Assembly (NCBI GenBank): GCA_022793375.1
Contig: JAAWCS010000073.1
Span: 1-64,000 of the forward strand
Length of the DNA stretch: 64,000 bases
DNA from: Lachnospiraceae bacterium
Lineage (GTDB): Bacteria; Bacillota; Clostridia; Lachnospirales; Lachnospiraceae
Direction: 5' to 3'
Below the pieces are notes generated by a model that made no database searches, was not told where the DNA came from, and saw only the letters and a list, made by a program, of their open reading frames with translations. Numbering within the stretch: position 1 is the stretch's first letter; every line of letters begins with the position of its first letter. The translations under genes were made by a program, and so were the position numbers. Below are positions 24,448-36,141 of this stretch, piece by piece.

Positions 24448-25860
24448 TCAGCCCTTTAAAAACGCAATCAATTCCTCGTACTCAGGGGCATCCAAATAAC
24501 TGCTGACCGGTAATATCGCTTTATCCGGTGCATTTTTATGTGCACGGTCCTTCAAATTTGTATGGCAGATCACCAAATCCGCTTCCGCAGGGATCGCTTC
24601 CAGGTTAGAATGACGCACTTCTACTGAGAGCCCCTCTGCTTTCAGCTTCTTTTTAATCACCGTATCCGCCATCGCGCTGGATCCCATACCGGCATCGCAG
24701 GCAAAAACAATCAGATGAATCTCTTCTTTTTTCAAATCCTGCAGCGTTTTCGGAGCGTCGGCCACAACGCCATGTTTTGCTTTCTGCACCTGTTTCTTCG
24801 CTTCCGCAAGAGCCGTATCGCCCTCATCGTCAATCTCATCCTTTTCCGTCACTTTGAAAATAAAAGCAGCCGTGACAAAGGTAATCAGCGTGCCTACCGC
24901 TATCCACAAAATATTTGCTGCAAATTTTCCCTTTGGCGTCAATGCCAGCACTGCAAAAACACTTCCGGGAGAAGGCTGGGCAATCAATGCGGCCTGAAAC
25001 AACTGCGCTGTAATGATTCCGCCCATTCCGCCTAAAATCATTGGTACAATCATAATCGGCTTCATAAACACATAAGGAAAATACATTTCATGGATTCCGC
25101 CAAAAAAGTGAATGATCGCGGCAGTCGGCGCTGATTTCTTTGCCGCTTTCCGTTTCGAGAAAAAGAAATACGCCAGCAAAAGCCCCAGCCCAGGCCCCGG
25201 ATTCGAGTCGGTCATAAAATACAGGGAACTGCCTGTCCCGTTGGCTACGGCATCCTGCAAACCCAGCGGGGAATAAATGCCCTGCGAAATCGCATTGTTA
25301 ATAAACAATACTTTTGCCGGCTCGTTAAATAGTGACAAAAGCGGCAAAAGGCTGCGGTCTACGAAAAACTGAATGCAGTTCTGCAATGCATTCGTCACCC
25401 CCGTAATCGCCGGCCCAAAGAAATAGTATGACAGTATTGCCATAGCCAGACCGATAATGCCGATTGAGAAATTGTTTACTACCATCTCAAAGCCGGCCGG
25501 CACCTTTCCTTCCAGCGCCGCGTCTGCCCTTTTAATCAGCCAGCCGGATACCGGGCCCAAAATCATCGCTCCCAAAAACATTGTTACATCCGAACCCGCG
25601 ATACATCCCAGCGTTGATACGACAGCCAGCACCGCCCCTCTCTTACCGCCGAACATTTCGCCGCCCGTATAGGCCACCAGCAACGGCAGTACATAAGTCA
25701 GCATCGGAGAAACCATCTCGTTCAGCCGCTCATTTGGCAGCCAGCCCGTGGGAATAAATAACGCCGTAATAAATCCCCAGGCAATAAAGGCTCCGATATT
25801 CGGCAAAACCATGTTCGTCAAAACACCGCCGAATTTTTGAATTTTGGTTTTAGTATTCAT
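24448..25860 (-). CDS. PTS mannitol-type permease, fused IIC-IIB
   Basis: 470 residues. The N-terminal IIC membrane domain (about 1-345) has GGEMFGGKRGAVLAV, the substrate-site motif GGIHEMYFPYVF and NNAISQGIYSPLG. The C-terminal IIB domain has FACDAGMGSSAM with the phosphorylated Cys. No IIA domain is fused and no IIA gene is adjacent, so it must use a separate IIA encoded elsewhere. With the following SDR gene it forms a polyol uptake and oxidation operon; mannitol, sorbitol or galactitol cannot be told apart here. The start follows AAAAGGAGA. Confidence 0.9.
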   Translation of the reverse strand: MNTKTKIQKFGGVLTNMVLPNIGAFIAWGFITALFIPTGWLPNERLNEMVSPMLTYVLPLLVAYTGGEMFGGKRGAVLAVVSTLGCIAGSDVTMFLGAMILGPVSGWLIKRADAALEGKVPAGFEMVVNNFSIGIIGLAMAILSYYFFGPAITGVTNALQNCIQFFVDRSLLPLLSLFNEPAKVLFINNAISQGIYSPLGLQDAVANGTGSSLYFMTDSNPGPGLGLLLAYFFFSKRKAAKKSAPTAAIIHFFGGIHEMYFPYVFMKPIMIVPMILGGMGGIITAQLFQAALIAQPSPGSVFAVLALTPKGKFAANILWIAVGTLITFVTAAFIFKVTEKDEIDDEGDTALAEAKKQVQKAKHGVVADAPKTLQDLKKEEIHLIVFACDAGMGSSAMADTVIKKKLKAEGLSVEVRHSNLEAIPAEADLVICHTNLKDRAHKNAPDKAILPVSSYLDAPEYEELIAFLKG

Positions 25861-25996
25861 ACGTACCTGTCTCCTTTTGTGGATAGATTTATTGTTGCTT
25901 ACATGCAGCCCATAACCGTGGCGCCTTTCGGTATGAACTGCCCTGTTTTTATCCCCTATATCCTTGTTCTCGTTTCAATTTGTACGTTTTATCTTC

Positions 25997-26032
25997 TTTG
26001 TATTATTTGTATGTTTTGTATTATTTGTCGCA
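25997..26032. promoter_or_regulatory. Four tandem 9-bp repeats, probable GntR operator of the PTS operon
   Basis: TTTGTATTA, TTTGTATGT, TTTGTATTA and TTTGTCGCA lie head to tail, and a further TTTGT lies 18 bases to the left at 25979. They cover the predicted transcription start of the PTS operon (the -10 box is at 26033-26038), where a bound repressor would block initiation. Confidence 0.6.
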
Positions 26033-26061
26033 ATTATAATATACAATACCTTTCTTGTCAA
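26033..26061 (-). promoter_or_regulatory. Promoter of the PTS-SDR operon
   Basis: On the minus strand TTGACA, a 17-bp spacer and TATAAT, a full consensus promoter, with the 9-bp repeats just downstream. Confidence 0.9.
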
Positions 26062-26189
26062 CCGCTTTTCCCAAAAAAGCCAAAGCCTATTCGTCTTAAT
26101 CATCCGGCGTGTTTATGAGGAATTGGAACAAGAGGGATTTGTCATAAATCCAATACGAATTGGAACTTTTGTTGAGCGGTAACAAATAA

Positions 26190-26288
26190 GGAGCTGCTGC
26201 AAAACTCAGATAAAACACAAAATATGGTTGTGCCGGTTTCGGCATTACCGCCATATATTGTATAGAATCTTTGCTTTGCAGCAGCCCC
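26190..26288. repeat. 99-bp element with 14-bp terminal inverted repeats
   Basis: GGAGCTGCTGCAAA on the left and TTTGCAGCAGCCCC on the right match at 13 of 14 positions, with about 70 bases between. It lies between gntR and the PTS operon. The ends resemble the GGGGCTGTTGCAAAA type termini known from some insertion sequences, so it may be a MITE; it could also be a long-loop terminator for gntR. I see no clear target-site duplication. Confidence 0.55.
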
Positions 26289-26370
26289 GCATATTATGGT
26301 TTTTCCTATATCAGCCCGTATTGTTTTATACAGCCATAGGAAACCCGGGTGCCGGTTCAAATACTGTTTT

Positions 26371-27144
26371 TTAAATCTTCTTGATCAGATTCCAATTATC
26401 CCCTCGCAGGGTAATGGAAATCCGCCCTTTGCTTCCACTCATATAAGAACGGGTAATCTCAAACACCCGTCCGCCTGCATCCTGCGTAATACGTTCGATC
26501 CGAAAGCCGCTGCTGCCAGGGGTACATTTTAAGAGCTCACAGCTTTTATCGTCCAAAAGAATGCTCTCGTAAATTTCCTCCGCAATATAAGGCTGAATCT
26601 GTTTTTCGCTGCGAAGCAGCTCATACAAAGATTGTTCGGCAATCTGTTCCGCCCGCAAATCCGGGTAAAAGCATTCCGGCATATAAGTAGACTCCAGCAA
26701 GAGCGGCTCTCCATCCGCAAAACGCAGACGGCCGATCTGATACAAAGGGCTTCCGACCGGCATCCCAAAAGCCGCCGCCATCTTCCCATCCATCGGATGC
26801 TTTTCCAGTTTCAAAACACGGGAAGAAGGCTTTTTTCCCAGCGCCTCCATCTGCTGTGTAAAACCGTAAAGTTTCTCCATCCGTCTCTTGATCTTCGACT
26901 CGCTGACAAATGTGCCTTTGCCCCGGATTCGCCCGATTATTCCTTCTTCTTCCAACTGGCGAAACGCCCCCCGTACCGTCGAACGGCTGATGTCGAATTG
27001 CTTACACAAGGCCTCTTCTGTAGGCAGGCGCTTCCCTGGGCTAAGCGCCCCGGAATCAATTTTTTCCCGAATCATCTGCGTAAGCTGCTCTTGCAGCGTC
27101 AGCGGGCTGGCATAATCCAGCGAACCCTGCAAAAGCTCACTCAT
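26371..27144 (-). CDS. GntR family regulator with UTRA domain
   Basis: 257 residues. N-terminal winged HTH (about 15-80: KRLPTEEALCKQFDISRSTVRGAFRQLEEEGIIGRIRGKGTFV) and C-terminal UTRA sensor domain (about 95-250), the HutC-type subfamily that senses sugar phosphates or amino acids. It lies directly ahead of the mannitol-type PTS operon, making it the likely repressor, binding the 9-bp repeats at 25997. The start follows GAAGGAGG. Only 34 bases and no terminator separate it from guaB upstream, so it may be read through from the guaB promoter. Confidence 0.9.
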   Translation of the reverse strand: MSELLQGSLDYASPLTLQEQLTQMIREKIDSGALSPGKRLPTEEALCKQFDISRSTVRGAFRQLEEEGIIGRIRGKGTFVSESKIKRRMEKLYGFTQQMEALGKKPSSRVLKLEKHPMDGKMAAAFGMPVGSPLYQIGRLRFADGEPLLLESTYMPECFYPDLRAEQIAEQSLYELLRSEKQIQPYIAEEIYESILLDDKSCELLKCTPGSSGFRIERITQDAGGRVFEITRSYMSGSKGRISITLRGDNWNLIKKI

Positions 27145-27178
27145 TTTGTTCTTTCCTCCTTCACGCCCCGCAACCCGT

Positions 27179-28716
<1,538 letters not shown>

Positions 28717-28816
28717 GTACCAGAGAAGGAAATTTCTGGTGATGCCCTTCCCCCTTTTCTTTGTCCCGGCAGCAGGGCTCTCTTGTTCCCTTTTCGGCCT
28801 GCTTTTTCCGCCGTTT

Positions 28817-29785
28817 CTACGCCAGCTGCACCGCAATCTGCAGCGCCTCCAGCAGGCTGGTCTCGTCGGCCTGCCCTGTCCCGGCGATATCAAAGGCCGT
28901 CCCATGATCGACCGACGTGCGGATCACCGGCAGGCCGACGGTCATATTGACGCCTTTCTTAAAATCCAGCAGCTTGAGCGGAATATGTCCCTGGTCATGG
29001 TACATCGCCACCACCAAATCGTATGTTCCCCGGCTTCCTTTCAGAAATACCGTGTCCGGCGCTTCCGGGCCCGTCACATCGATTCCCTCCGCCCGGCATT
29101 CCTTAATCGCCGGGATCAGCTGCGTCTGCTCCTCCTCGCCAAACAAGCCGTGTTCTCCCGCGTGAGGATTCAGTCCCGCAACGGCGATGCGCGGCAATGC
29201 CAGGCCGGCTTTTTTCAAAACCCGGTCACCCAGACGGATGACCTGCGCTACCCTCTCCTTGGTCGCCAGGTCGCAGGCCCGCCGCAGGGATACGTGGGTG
29301 CTGACATGAATCACCTTCAGCGATTCGCTCCACAAAAGCATGGCATAACTCTTTACGCCGGTCAGCGCTGCCAGAATCTCCGTGTGTCCGGCAAACATAT
29401 GGCCGCCCATATGCAGCGCTTCTTTATTTAAAGGGGCTGTCACTACCGCAGAGACTTCGCCGGCCATTGCGTTTTGTACGGCTGCCTCCAGATAGCGGTA
29501 CGCGCCGTCGCCGCAGCGGGCGCTCAGCTGCCCGACCGTAAATTCCTCCATCGCAATCGGAAACGGATCTATGACGTTCACGCATCCGGCCGCCGCTTCT
29601 TTACAGGAATCAATCTCCCGCAGAGTAAGCCCCATCCTCCATTTCTCATTATAATACCGCAGCACCTTGGCGGCCCCGAACACAACGCACTGCTCCTGAT
29701 ACTGCGGCTGCGCCTTCATGGCTTTCAGAATAATCTCCGGCCCGACTCCGGCCGCGTCTCCCATCGTAATCGCTGTCTTTGTCAT
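28817..29785 (-). CDS. pdxA: PdxA family 4-phosphohydroxy-acid dehydrogenase
   Basis: 322 residues. Family features: the start MTKTAITMGDAAGVGPEI, metal-binding His in GHTEILA, AGLNPHAGEHGLFGEEE and AMYHDQGHIPLK with metal ligands, and SVDHGTAFDIAGTGQA at the end. PdxA oxidises 4-phosphohydroxy-threonine in vitamin B6 synthesis, but Firmicutes usually make B6 by another route; the PdxA2 branch acts on 4-phospho-D-threonate or D-erythronate. The kinase that would partner PdxA2 is not here. It starts one base after the amidase stop, so the two are translationally close. Confidence 0.85.
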   Translation of the reverse strand: MTKTAITMGDAAGVGPEIILKAMKAQPQYQEQCVVFGAAKVLRYYNEKWRMGLTLREIDSCKEAAAGCVNVIDPFPIAMEEFTVGQLSARCGDGAYRYLEAAVQNAMAGEVSAVVTAPLNKEALHMGGHMFAGHTEILAALTGVKSYAMLLWSESLKVIHVSTHVSLRRACDLATKERVAQVIRLGDRVLKKAGLALPRIAVAGLNPHAGEHGLFGEEEQTQLIPAIKECRAEGIDVTGPEAPDTVFLKGSRGTYDLVVAMYHDQGHIPLKLLDFKKGVNMTVGLPVIRTSVDHGTAFDIAGTGQADETSLLEALQIAVQLA

Positions 29786-29786
29786 C

Positions 29787-30719
29787 TCAGCCCTGTTCCT
29801 CCCAGTCCGGCCCTGCCGGCCGCAAATATTTTTTGGCAATCTTACAGATGTACGGGCTGAACGGCCCGTCGTCCCCGTGCAGCATCGTACAGCGCGCCTC
29901 CATCACCTGCCCAAGCAGCAGATACGCCTCCTGCGGCGTAAAGCCGTATCCGTCGCACATCCAGGCGATCAGTTCTCTGGCCGCCCCGCAGAAGGAATCC
30001 TTTATCCGGTTTTCGTTGGCAATCGTCATCAGATACTCTTCGTTTTCCGCCCGCAGCCATTCCTTGGCCCGGTAGCCCTTTTGCAGCGTCAGCCGCAGCG
30101 TTACCACGGAACGGCATTCGATCCCGCCGCCGTGGGGAATCTCCCCGTCGCCCATAATGGCATGCACATCGCCGACATGAAGCAGCGCCCCCTCTGCGCA
30201 GACCGGAAGATAGATCGTCGTGCCGGGGCAGATTTCCTGTACATCCATGTTGCCGCCGGTATGATAGGCATAATAATTGCTCAGGCCTTCGCCGGCCGGC
30301 GCCGTTCCCAGCGTGCCGATCATGGGCTTTAAGGGCAGCTTGAGCCGGGAGCTCCAATTCACGCCCTCCGAATCAATGGTCACGGTTTTGGTCACCACAT
30401 CCCAGTCATTCGGCCAGATCCGGCGGCTCAGAGGTGTCCGCCAGCCCGCAAAGCCCGTATAGCCCAAGCCCTCCGGCTCCACATCGAGAATCTCCACTTG
30501 AAGGGTATCCCCGGGCTGCGCGCCCTCTACGGCCACGACCGTACAGAGATTGGGCCCCTTACTCTTTGCCGGCTCCCAGCGGTCCTCGGGGCTGTTTAAC
30601 CATTTGCCGCCGTTTAATTCGGTCTCAATGCGCACTGTTTCGCCGGAGACGGCCCAGGCTGCCGGCGGATTGTTCTTATCCATTGTATTGTACGTTTGTT
30701 CCCTTGATATCTGCCGCAT
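29787..30719 (-). CDS. Acetamidase/formamidase family protein
   Basis: 310 residues of the FmdA/AmdA fold: an early WAVSGETVRIET, the HVGDVHAIMGDGEI motif with its metal-binding and catalytic residues, and SGIE-like GGGIECRSVVTLRL. These enzymes release ammonia from small amides. The ATG at 30719 has GAGGAGG upstream; the open frame continues upstream into nrdG but without a start signal. It sits 41 bases after nrdG and 1 base before pdxA, so it is read as part of the nrd operon. The natural amide is unknown. Confidence 0.85.
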   Translation of the reverse strand: MRQISREQTYNTMDKNNPPAAWAVSGETVRIETELNGGKWLNSPEDRWEPAKSKGPNLCTVVAVEGAQPGDTLQVEILDVEPEGLGYTGFAGWRTPLSRRIWPNDWDVVTKTVTIDSEGVNWSSRLKLPLKPMIGTLGTAPAGEGLSNYYAYHTGGNMDVQEICPGTTIYLPVCAEGALLHVGDVHAIMGDGEIPHGGGIECRSVVTLRLTLQKGYRAKEWLRAENEEYLMTIANENRIKDSFCGAARELIAWMCDGYGFTPQEAYLLLGQVMEARCTMLHGDDGPFSPYICKIAKKYLRPAGPDWEEQG

Positions 30720-30760
30720 GTTTCTTCCTCCTCTCCTGCAGACATAGAAACGGATTTCTT

Positions 30761-31330
30761 TTAGTTTTCCGGCGCCGCTGGATTTTGCTGCCGCGAAGGC
30801 GGCTGTTCGTTCCACTCCGAGAGCACAACCGCCCCCTGTGCAAGGCTCTTTCCCACGTCAATGATCCGCTGATTCTCCGACCCGCGAAAGCGCAGCATCA
30901 GATTCCGCCTGGCAAGCACAAACCGGCCGTCCACCAGGATGTCCAAAAGCCCCAGCATTTCATCGGTCACCTCGCAGTACTTTCTTCCGCCGGGGGCCAG
31001 CTCCCGGTCAAACGTAAAACCGGTATAGCACCAGATATCTTTCTCCGGACAGGCCGCGCGCACCGCGCGCAGAAGCGTTACAAGCTCCCGCTGATTCTCC
31101 GGTTCAAAGGGTTCGCCGCCCAGGAGGGTCAGGCCCTGGATATAGGCGGGCGAAAGCGCCTGCAAAAGTTCCTGCTGCGTCTCCTTTGTATACGGCTGCC
31201 CATATCGGAAATCCCAGGTCTCCGGCTGAAAACAGCCCTCGCAGCCATTGGTGCAGCCGGAGACAAACAGCGTTACCCGCACCCCCGGGCCGTCGGCAAT
31301 ATCGTATTTTTTAATTGTGCTGTAATACAT
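30761..31330 (-). CDS. nrdG: Anaerobic ribonucleotide reductase activating enzyme (radical SAM)
   Basis: 189 residues. It installs the glycyl radical on NrdD using SAM and a 4Fe-4S cluster; the cluster ligands are in SGCTNGCEGCFQPE. GEPFEPENQ and the later ILVDGRF region fit NrdG. The ATG at 31330 (MYYSTIKKYDIADGPG) has GGGAGGG upstream. The last 25 residues are Gln/Pro-rich and longer than usual. It follows nrdD by about 100 bases with a hairpin between. Confidence 0.95.
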   Translation of the reverse strand: MYYSTIKKYDIADGPGVRVTLFVSGCTNGCEGCFQPETWDFRYGQPYTKETQQELLQALSPAYIQGLTLLGGEPFEPENQRELVTLLRAVRAACPEKDIWCYTGFTFDRELAPGGRKYCEVTDEMLGLLDILVDGRFVLARRNLMLRFRGSENQRIIDVGKSLAQGAVVLSEWNEQPPSRQQNPAAPEN

Positions 31331-31348
31331 CGCGCCCTCCCAACGAGG

Positions 31349-31394
31349 AAAGGACCGGCGCAAAATCCAGATTTTCTCCTGCGCCGGCCCCTTT
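31349..31394 (-). terminator. Hairpin between nrdD and nrdG
   Basis: On the minus strand GGCCGGCGCA pairs with TGCGCCGGTCC and is followed by TTTCC. It ends just ahead of the nrdG ribosome site. It may be a partial attenuator or a processing site that lowers nrdG relative to nrdD. Confidence 0.55.
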
Positions 31395-31432
31395 CGTTTC
31401 TCTATGCTTCCAATTGTTTGCTGCGGATTCTT

Positions 31433-33616
31433 CTACAGGTGCAGCACCCGGTCCTTGATCTCCTGCGTCCGCCCCTGGTTCCAATACTGTGTCCCGATAT
31501 AGCCGCAGGTCCGCCTGGCTACGTTCATCTTATCCTGGTCGCGGTTGCCGCAGTTCGGACACTCCCACACCAGCTTGCCGTGCTCATCCTCGACGATATG
31601 AATCTCTCCGTCGAACCCGCATTTCTGGCAGTAGTCGCTCTTGGTATTGAGTTCGGCATACATGATATTGTCATAAATATGCCGCAAAAGCGTCAGCACG
31701 GCCGGAATGTTGTGCTGCATGTCCGGCACCTCCACGTAGCTGATCGCGCCGCCGGGCGAAAGCGCCTGGAACTTTGCTTCGATCGTCAGCTTATCAAAGG
31801 CGTTGATCTCCTCGGTCACATGGATGTGGTAGCTGTTCGTAATATAGTTGCGGTCCGTCACGCCCGCCACCGTACCGAAGCGTTTTTGCAGACACTTGGC
31901 AAATTTGTAGGTCGTGGATTCCAGCGGCGTGCCGTAGATCGAAAAATCAATGTTTTCTTTTTCCTTCCAGGTCTTGCAGGCATTGTTTAAATGCTCCATC
32001 ACCTCCAGCGCAAAGGGCATGGCCTGCGGATCGGTATGGGACTTGCCGGTCATATAATAGACACATTCATACAGCCCGGCATAGCCTAAAGAGATCGTCG
32101 AATAGCCGCCGTAGAGCAGTTTGTCGATCGTCTCCCCCTTCTTTAAACGGGCCAGCGCCCCGTTCTGCCAGAGGATGGGGGCCACGTCGGAGATCGTGCC
32201 CTTTAAGCGGTTGTGGCGGCACATCAGCGCCCGGTAGCAGAGCGCCAGCCGCTCATCCATAATCTTCCAGAATTTATCCATATCTCCGCCCGAGGACAAT
32301 GCCACATCCGGCAGGTTGAGCGTCACCACGCCTTGATTGAAGCGTCCGTAATATTTCGGCTGATTGGTCTCAGGATCTACATACGGAGTCAGGAAGCTGC
32401 GGCAGCCCATGCAGGTATAGCAATGGCCCTCGCCGTTTTTGTCGACTTTGTTCTGGAGCATGATCTTTTCGGAAATATAATCCGGCACCATGCGCTTGGC
32501 CGTGCAGCGGGCCGCCAGCTTTGTCAGATAAAAGTACGGCGTCCCCTCGGAAATGTTGTCCTCCTCCAGCACATAAATCAGCTTGGGGAAGGCCGGCGTG
32601 ATCCACTGGCCGGATTCATTTTTCACGCCCTGGATGCGCTGGCGCAGCGTTTCCTCGATGATCATCGCCAGGTCTTTTTTCAGGCGCGCATCGTCCCCGG
32701 CTTCGTTTAAGTACATAAACACGGTCAAAAACGGGGCCTGTCCATTCGTGGTCATCAGCGTAATGACCTGGTACTGAATCGTCTGGATGCCTTTGCATAC
32801 TTCGTCCTGCAGCCGCTCCTCAACGATCTTTTCCTGCTGCTGCCCAGTAATCTCAATTCCCAGCTCCGCAAACTCCCGCACCACCGTCGCGCGGATCTTT
32901 CGGCGGCTTACGTCCACAAAAGGCGCTAAGTGCGTCAGCGAAATGCTCTGGCCGCCGTACTGGGAGGAGGCTACCTGGGCAATGATCTGCGTCGCGATAT
33001 TGCAGGCCGTCGAAAAGCTGTGCGGTTTCTCGATCATCGTATCGGAAATCACCGTGCCGTTCTGCAGCATATCCTCCAGGTTGACCAGATCGCAGTTATG
33101 CATGTGCTGGGCATAATAATCCGCGTCGTGGAAGTGGATGATGCCCTCCTCGTGAGCACGCACGATTTCCTGCGGCAGCAGGAGACGGTTCGTAATGTCC
33201 TTGCTGACAGCGCCGGCCATATAATCACGCTGCACGCTGTTGACGATCGGGTTCTTGTTGGAGTTTTCCTGCATGACCTCTTCGTTGTTGCGCTCAATCA
33301 GGCTCAGAATCTGCTGGTCGGTGCTGTTTGCCTTGCGCACCAGCGCCCGCTTATAGCGATAGGTGATGTAGTGGTTGGCTACCCTGTACGCCTGGTGGCG
33401 CATGACCTCCTCCTCCACCATATCCTGTATCTCCTCCACACTCGCCGCACGGTTCATATCGCCGCACTTTACCGTCACCCGGCGCACGATCTCCTCGATC
33501 TGGCTCTCTAAAAGGCGCTCACCCTCTTCTACCGTCTTGTTCGCCTTTTCTACGGCATGCTGGATTTTATCGGCGTCAAACGTGACCTCCACACCGCTGC
33601 GCTTGATAATATTCAT
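31433..33616 (-). CDS. nrdD: Anaerobic (class III) ribonucleoside-triphosphate reductase
   Basis: 727 residues. The N-terminal ATP-cone (about 1-90, starting IIKRSGVEVTFDADKI) senses nucleotide levels. The catalytic domain contains CYTCMGCRS, and the C-terminus has the zinc site CQKC and CPNC and the glycyl-radical motif RTCGYIG with the radical Gly near residue 705. It makes deoxynucleotides without oxygen, showing an anaerobic host. Two NrdR-like boxes and a promoter lie just upstream. It heads the operon nrdD-nrdG-amidase-pdxA. Confidence 0.97.
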   Translation of the reverse strand: MNIIKRSGVEVTFDADKIQHAVEKANKTVEEGERLLESQIEEIVRRVTVKCGDMNRAASVEEIQDMVEEEVMRHQAYRVANHYITYRYKRALVRKANSTDQQILSLIERNNEEVMQENSNKNPIVNSVQRDYMAGAVSKDITNRLLLPQEIVRAHEEGIIHFHDADYYAQHMHNCDLVNLEDMLQNGTVISDTMIEKPHSFSTACNIATQIIAQVASSQYGGQSISLTHLAPFVDVSRRKIRATVVREFAELGIEITGQQQEKIVEERLQDEVCKGIQTIQYQVITLMTTNGQAPFLTVFMYLNEAGDDARLKKDLAMIIEETLRQRIQGVKNESGQWITPAFPKLIYVLEEDNISEGTPYFYLTKLAARCTAKRMVPDYISEKIMLQNKVDKNGEGHCYTCMGCRSFLTPYVDPETNQPKYYGRFNQGVVTLNLPDVALSSGGDMDKFWKIMDERLALCYRALMCRHNRLKGTISDVAPILWQNGALARLKKGETIDKLLYGGYSTISLGYAGLYECVYYMTGKSHTDPQAMPFALEVMEHLNNACKTWKEKENIDFSIYGTPLESTTYKFAKCLQKRFGTVAGVTDRNYITNSYHIHVTEEINAFDKLTIEAKFQALSPGGAISYVEVPDMQHNIPAVLTLLRHIYDNIMYAELNTKSDYCQKCGFDGEIHIVEDEHGKLVWECPNCGNRDQDKMNVARRTCGYIGTQYWNQGRTQEIKDRVLHL

Positions 33617-33629
33617 TCTGTTCTTTACT

Positions 33630-33675
33630 CCTATATCTTGTATGATTTATCTTCTTACGAGACTACATTTAGTAT
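33630..33675. promoter_or_regulatory. Tandem NrdR-like boxes ahead of nrdD
   Basis: CCTATATCTTGTAT at 33630-33643 and ACTACATTTAGTAT at 33662-33675 share the pattern CTAYATYTWGTAT. Their starts are 32 bases apart, about three helical turns, the usual spacing of paired NrdR boxes. The second touches the nrdD -10 element. The regulator gene nrdR is not in this window. Confidence 0.7.
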
Positions 33676-33701
33676 TATACAGGATATTGACAAGAATGCA
33701 A
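33674..33701 (-). promoter_or_regulatory. Promoter of the nrdD operon
   Basis: On the minus strand TTGCAT, a 16-bp spacer and TATAAT, overlapping the upstream NrdR-like box. Confidence 0.75.
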
Positions 33702-33900
33702 GCCCTAAATAATATTCAGATGCACTTATCGTATAACGGAATTCTGTCAGTCAAATAAAAATATTTTATCAGATAAGGCAGTTATTTCCGTCCTCCTGTT
33801 CGCTCAGACAAATAATAATCGTCCCGTCACGCAATTCGGCACTTTCTTGTACAGGCGGATTCGGCATACTTCTGCCGCCGCAGACTGTCTAAAGACAGAG

Positions 33901-33928
33901 AAAAAGGAACCTTCTTTCGAAGATCCCT
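33901..33928 (-). terminator. Intrinsic terminator of groESL
   Basis: On the minus strand GGGATCTTC pairs with GAAGGTTCC around GAAA and is followed by TTTTTC. It is about 55 bases after the groEL stop. Between it and the nrdD promoter, 33702-33900, I see no gene. Confidence 0.85.
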
Positions 33929-33983
33929 TTCCCTCTGTTACACGTTCCTGTAAATTTCCACGGATCGGTTTTCCGCCCGGAGA

Positions 33984-35618
<1,635 letters not shown>

Positions 35619-35630
35619 CTATCTGTCGCT

Positions 35631-35918
35631 TCAGTCTTCCACGACCGCTAAAATATCGTTCTGCTTTACTACTACAAACTCCTCGTCGTCCAGCTTTACC
35701 TCCGTGCCGGCATACTTGGAGTAGATCACCTTCTGTCCTGCCTTCACCTGCATGGTAACCTCTTTGCCGTCGATCACGCCGCCGGGGCCAACCGCGATTA
35801 CCTCAGCCTCCTGGGGTTTTTCCTTTGCGCTGCCCGGCAGGATGATACCGGACTTGGTGGTCTCTTCCGCTACCAGATGCTTCAATACGACTCTGTCGCC
35901 TAAAGGCACTAACTTCAT
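35631..35918 (-). CDS. groS: Co-chaperonin GroES
   Basis: 95 residues, the 10-kDa lid of the chaperonin. [15 protein letters not shown] at the start, the mobile loop [12 protein letters not shown] and the C-terminal [13 protein letters not shown] are typical. First gene of the groESL operon, 28 bases after the CIRCE operator. Confidence 0.99.
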   Translation of the reverse strand: MKLVPLGDRVVLKHLVAEETTKSGIILPGSAKEKPQEAEVIAVGPGGVIDGKEVTMQVKAGQKVIYSKYAGTEVKLDDEEFVVVKQNDILAVVED

Positions 35919-35946
35919 TTTCGTTTCCTCCTTCTATGTCTGGTTG

Positions 35947-35973
35947 TTAGCACTCATTTTATTCGAGTGCTAA
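35947..35973. promoter_or_regulatory. CIRCE element (HrcA operator)
   Basis: TTAGCACTC, nine bases, GAGTGCTAA: a perfect match to CIRCE. A TATATC -10-like box lies about 10 bases upstream on the minus strand, so HrcA bound here would block groESL start. hrcA is not in the window. Confidence 0.98.
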
Positions 35974-36141
35974 CCGTTGGATATAGAGTAATCGATTTAC
36001 CATGAAAATGCAAATCCATAAAATCGGGTGAATCACCATATTTTTTCTTGTTTTCTCTTGTAATCTCTCTTTTTCTTCTGTTTTTATGGCTTTTTCATGT
36101 TTCTATTAAAAAAGTGTGAAATCCAATCTGCCGCCTGCGTC

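Noticed and set aside
28717..28816. Purine riboswitch or terminator between pdxA and the guaB promoter
   Set aside because: Only a short ACCAGA/TCTGGT pairing is visible with no T-run and no conserved purine aptamer bases.
30434..31990. A 518-codon plus-strand frame opposite the nrdG and nrdD genes
   Set aside because: It spans several real genes on the other strand and shows no protein-like domain or start signal.
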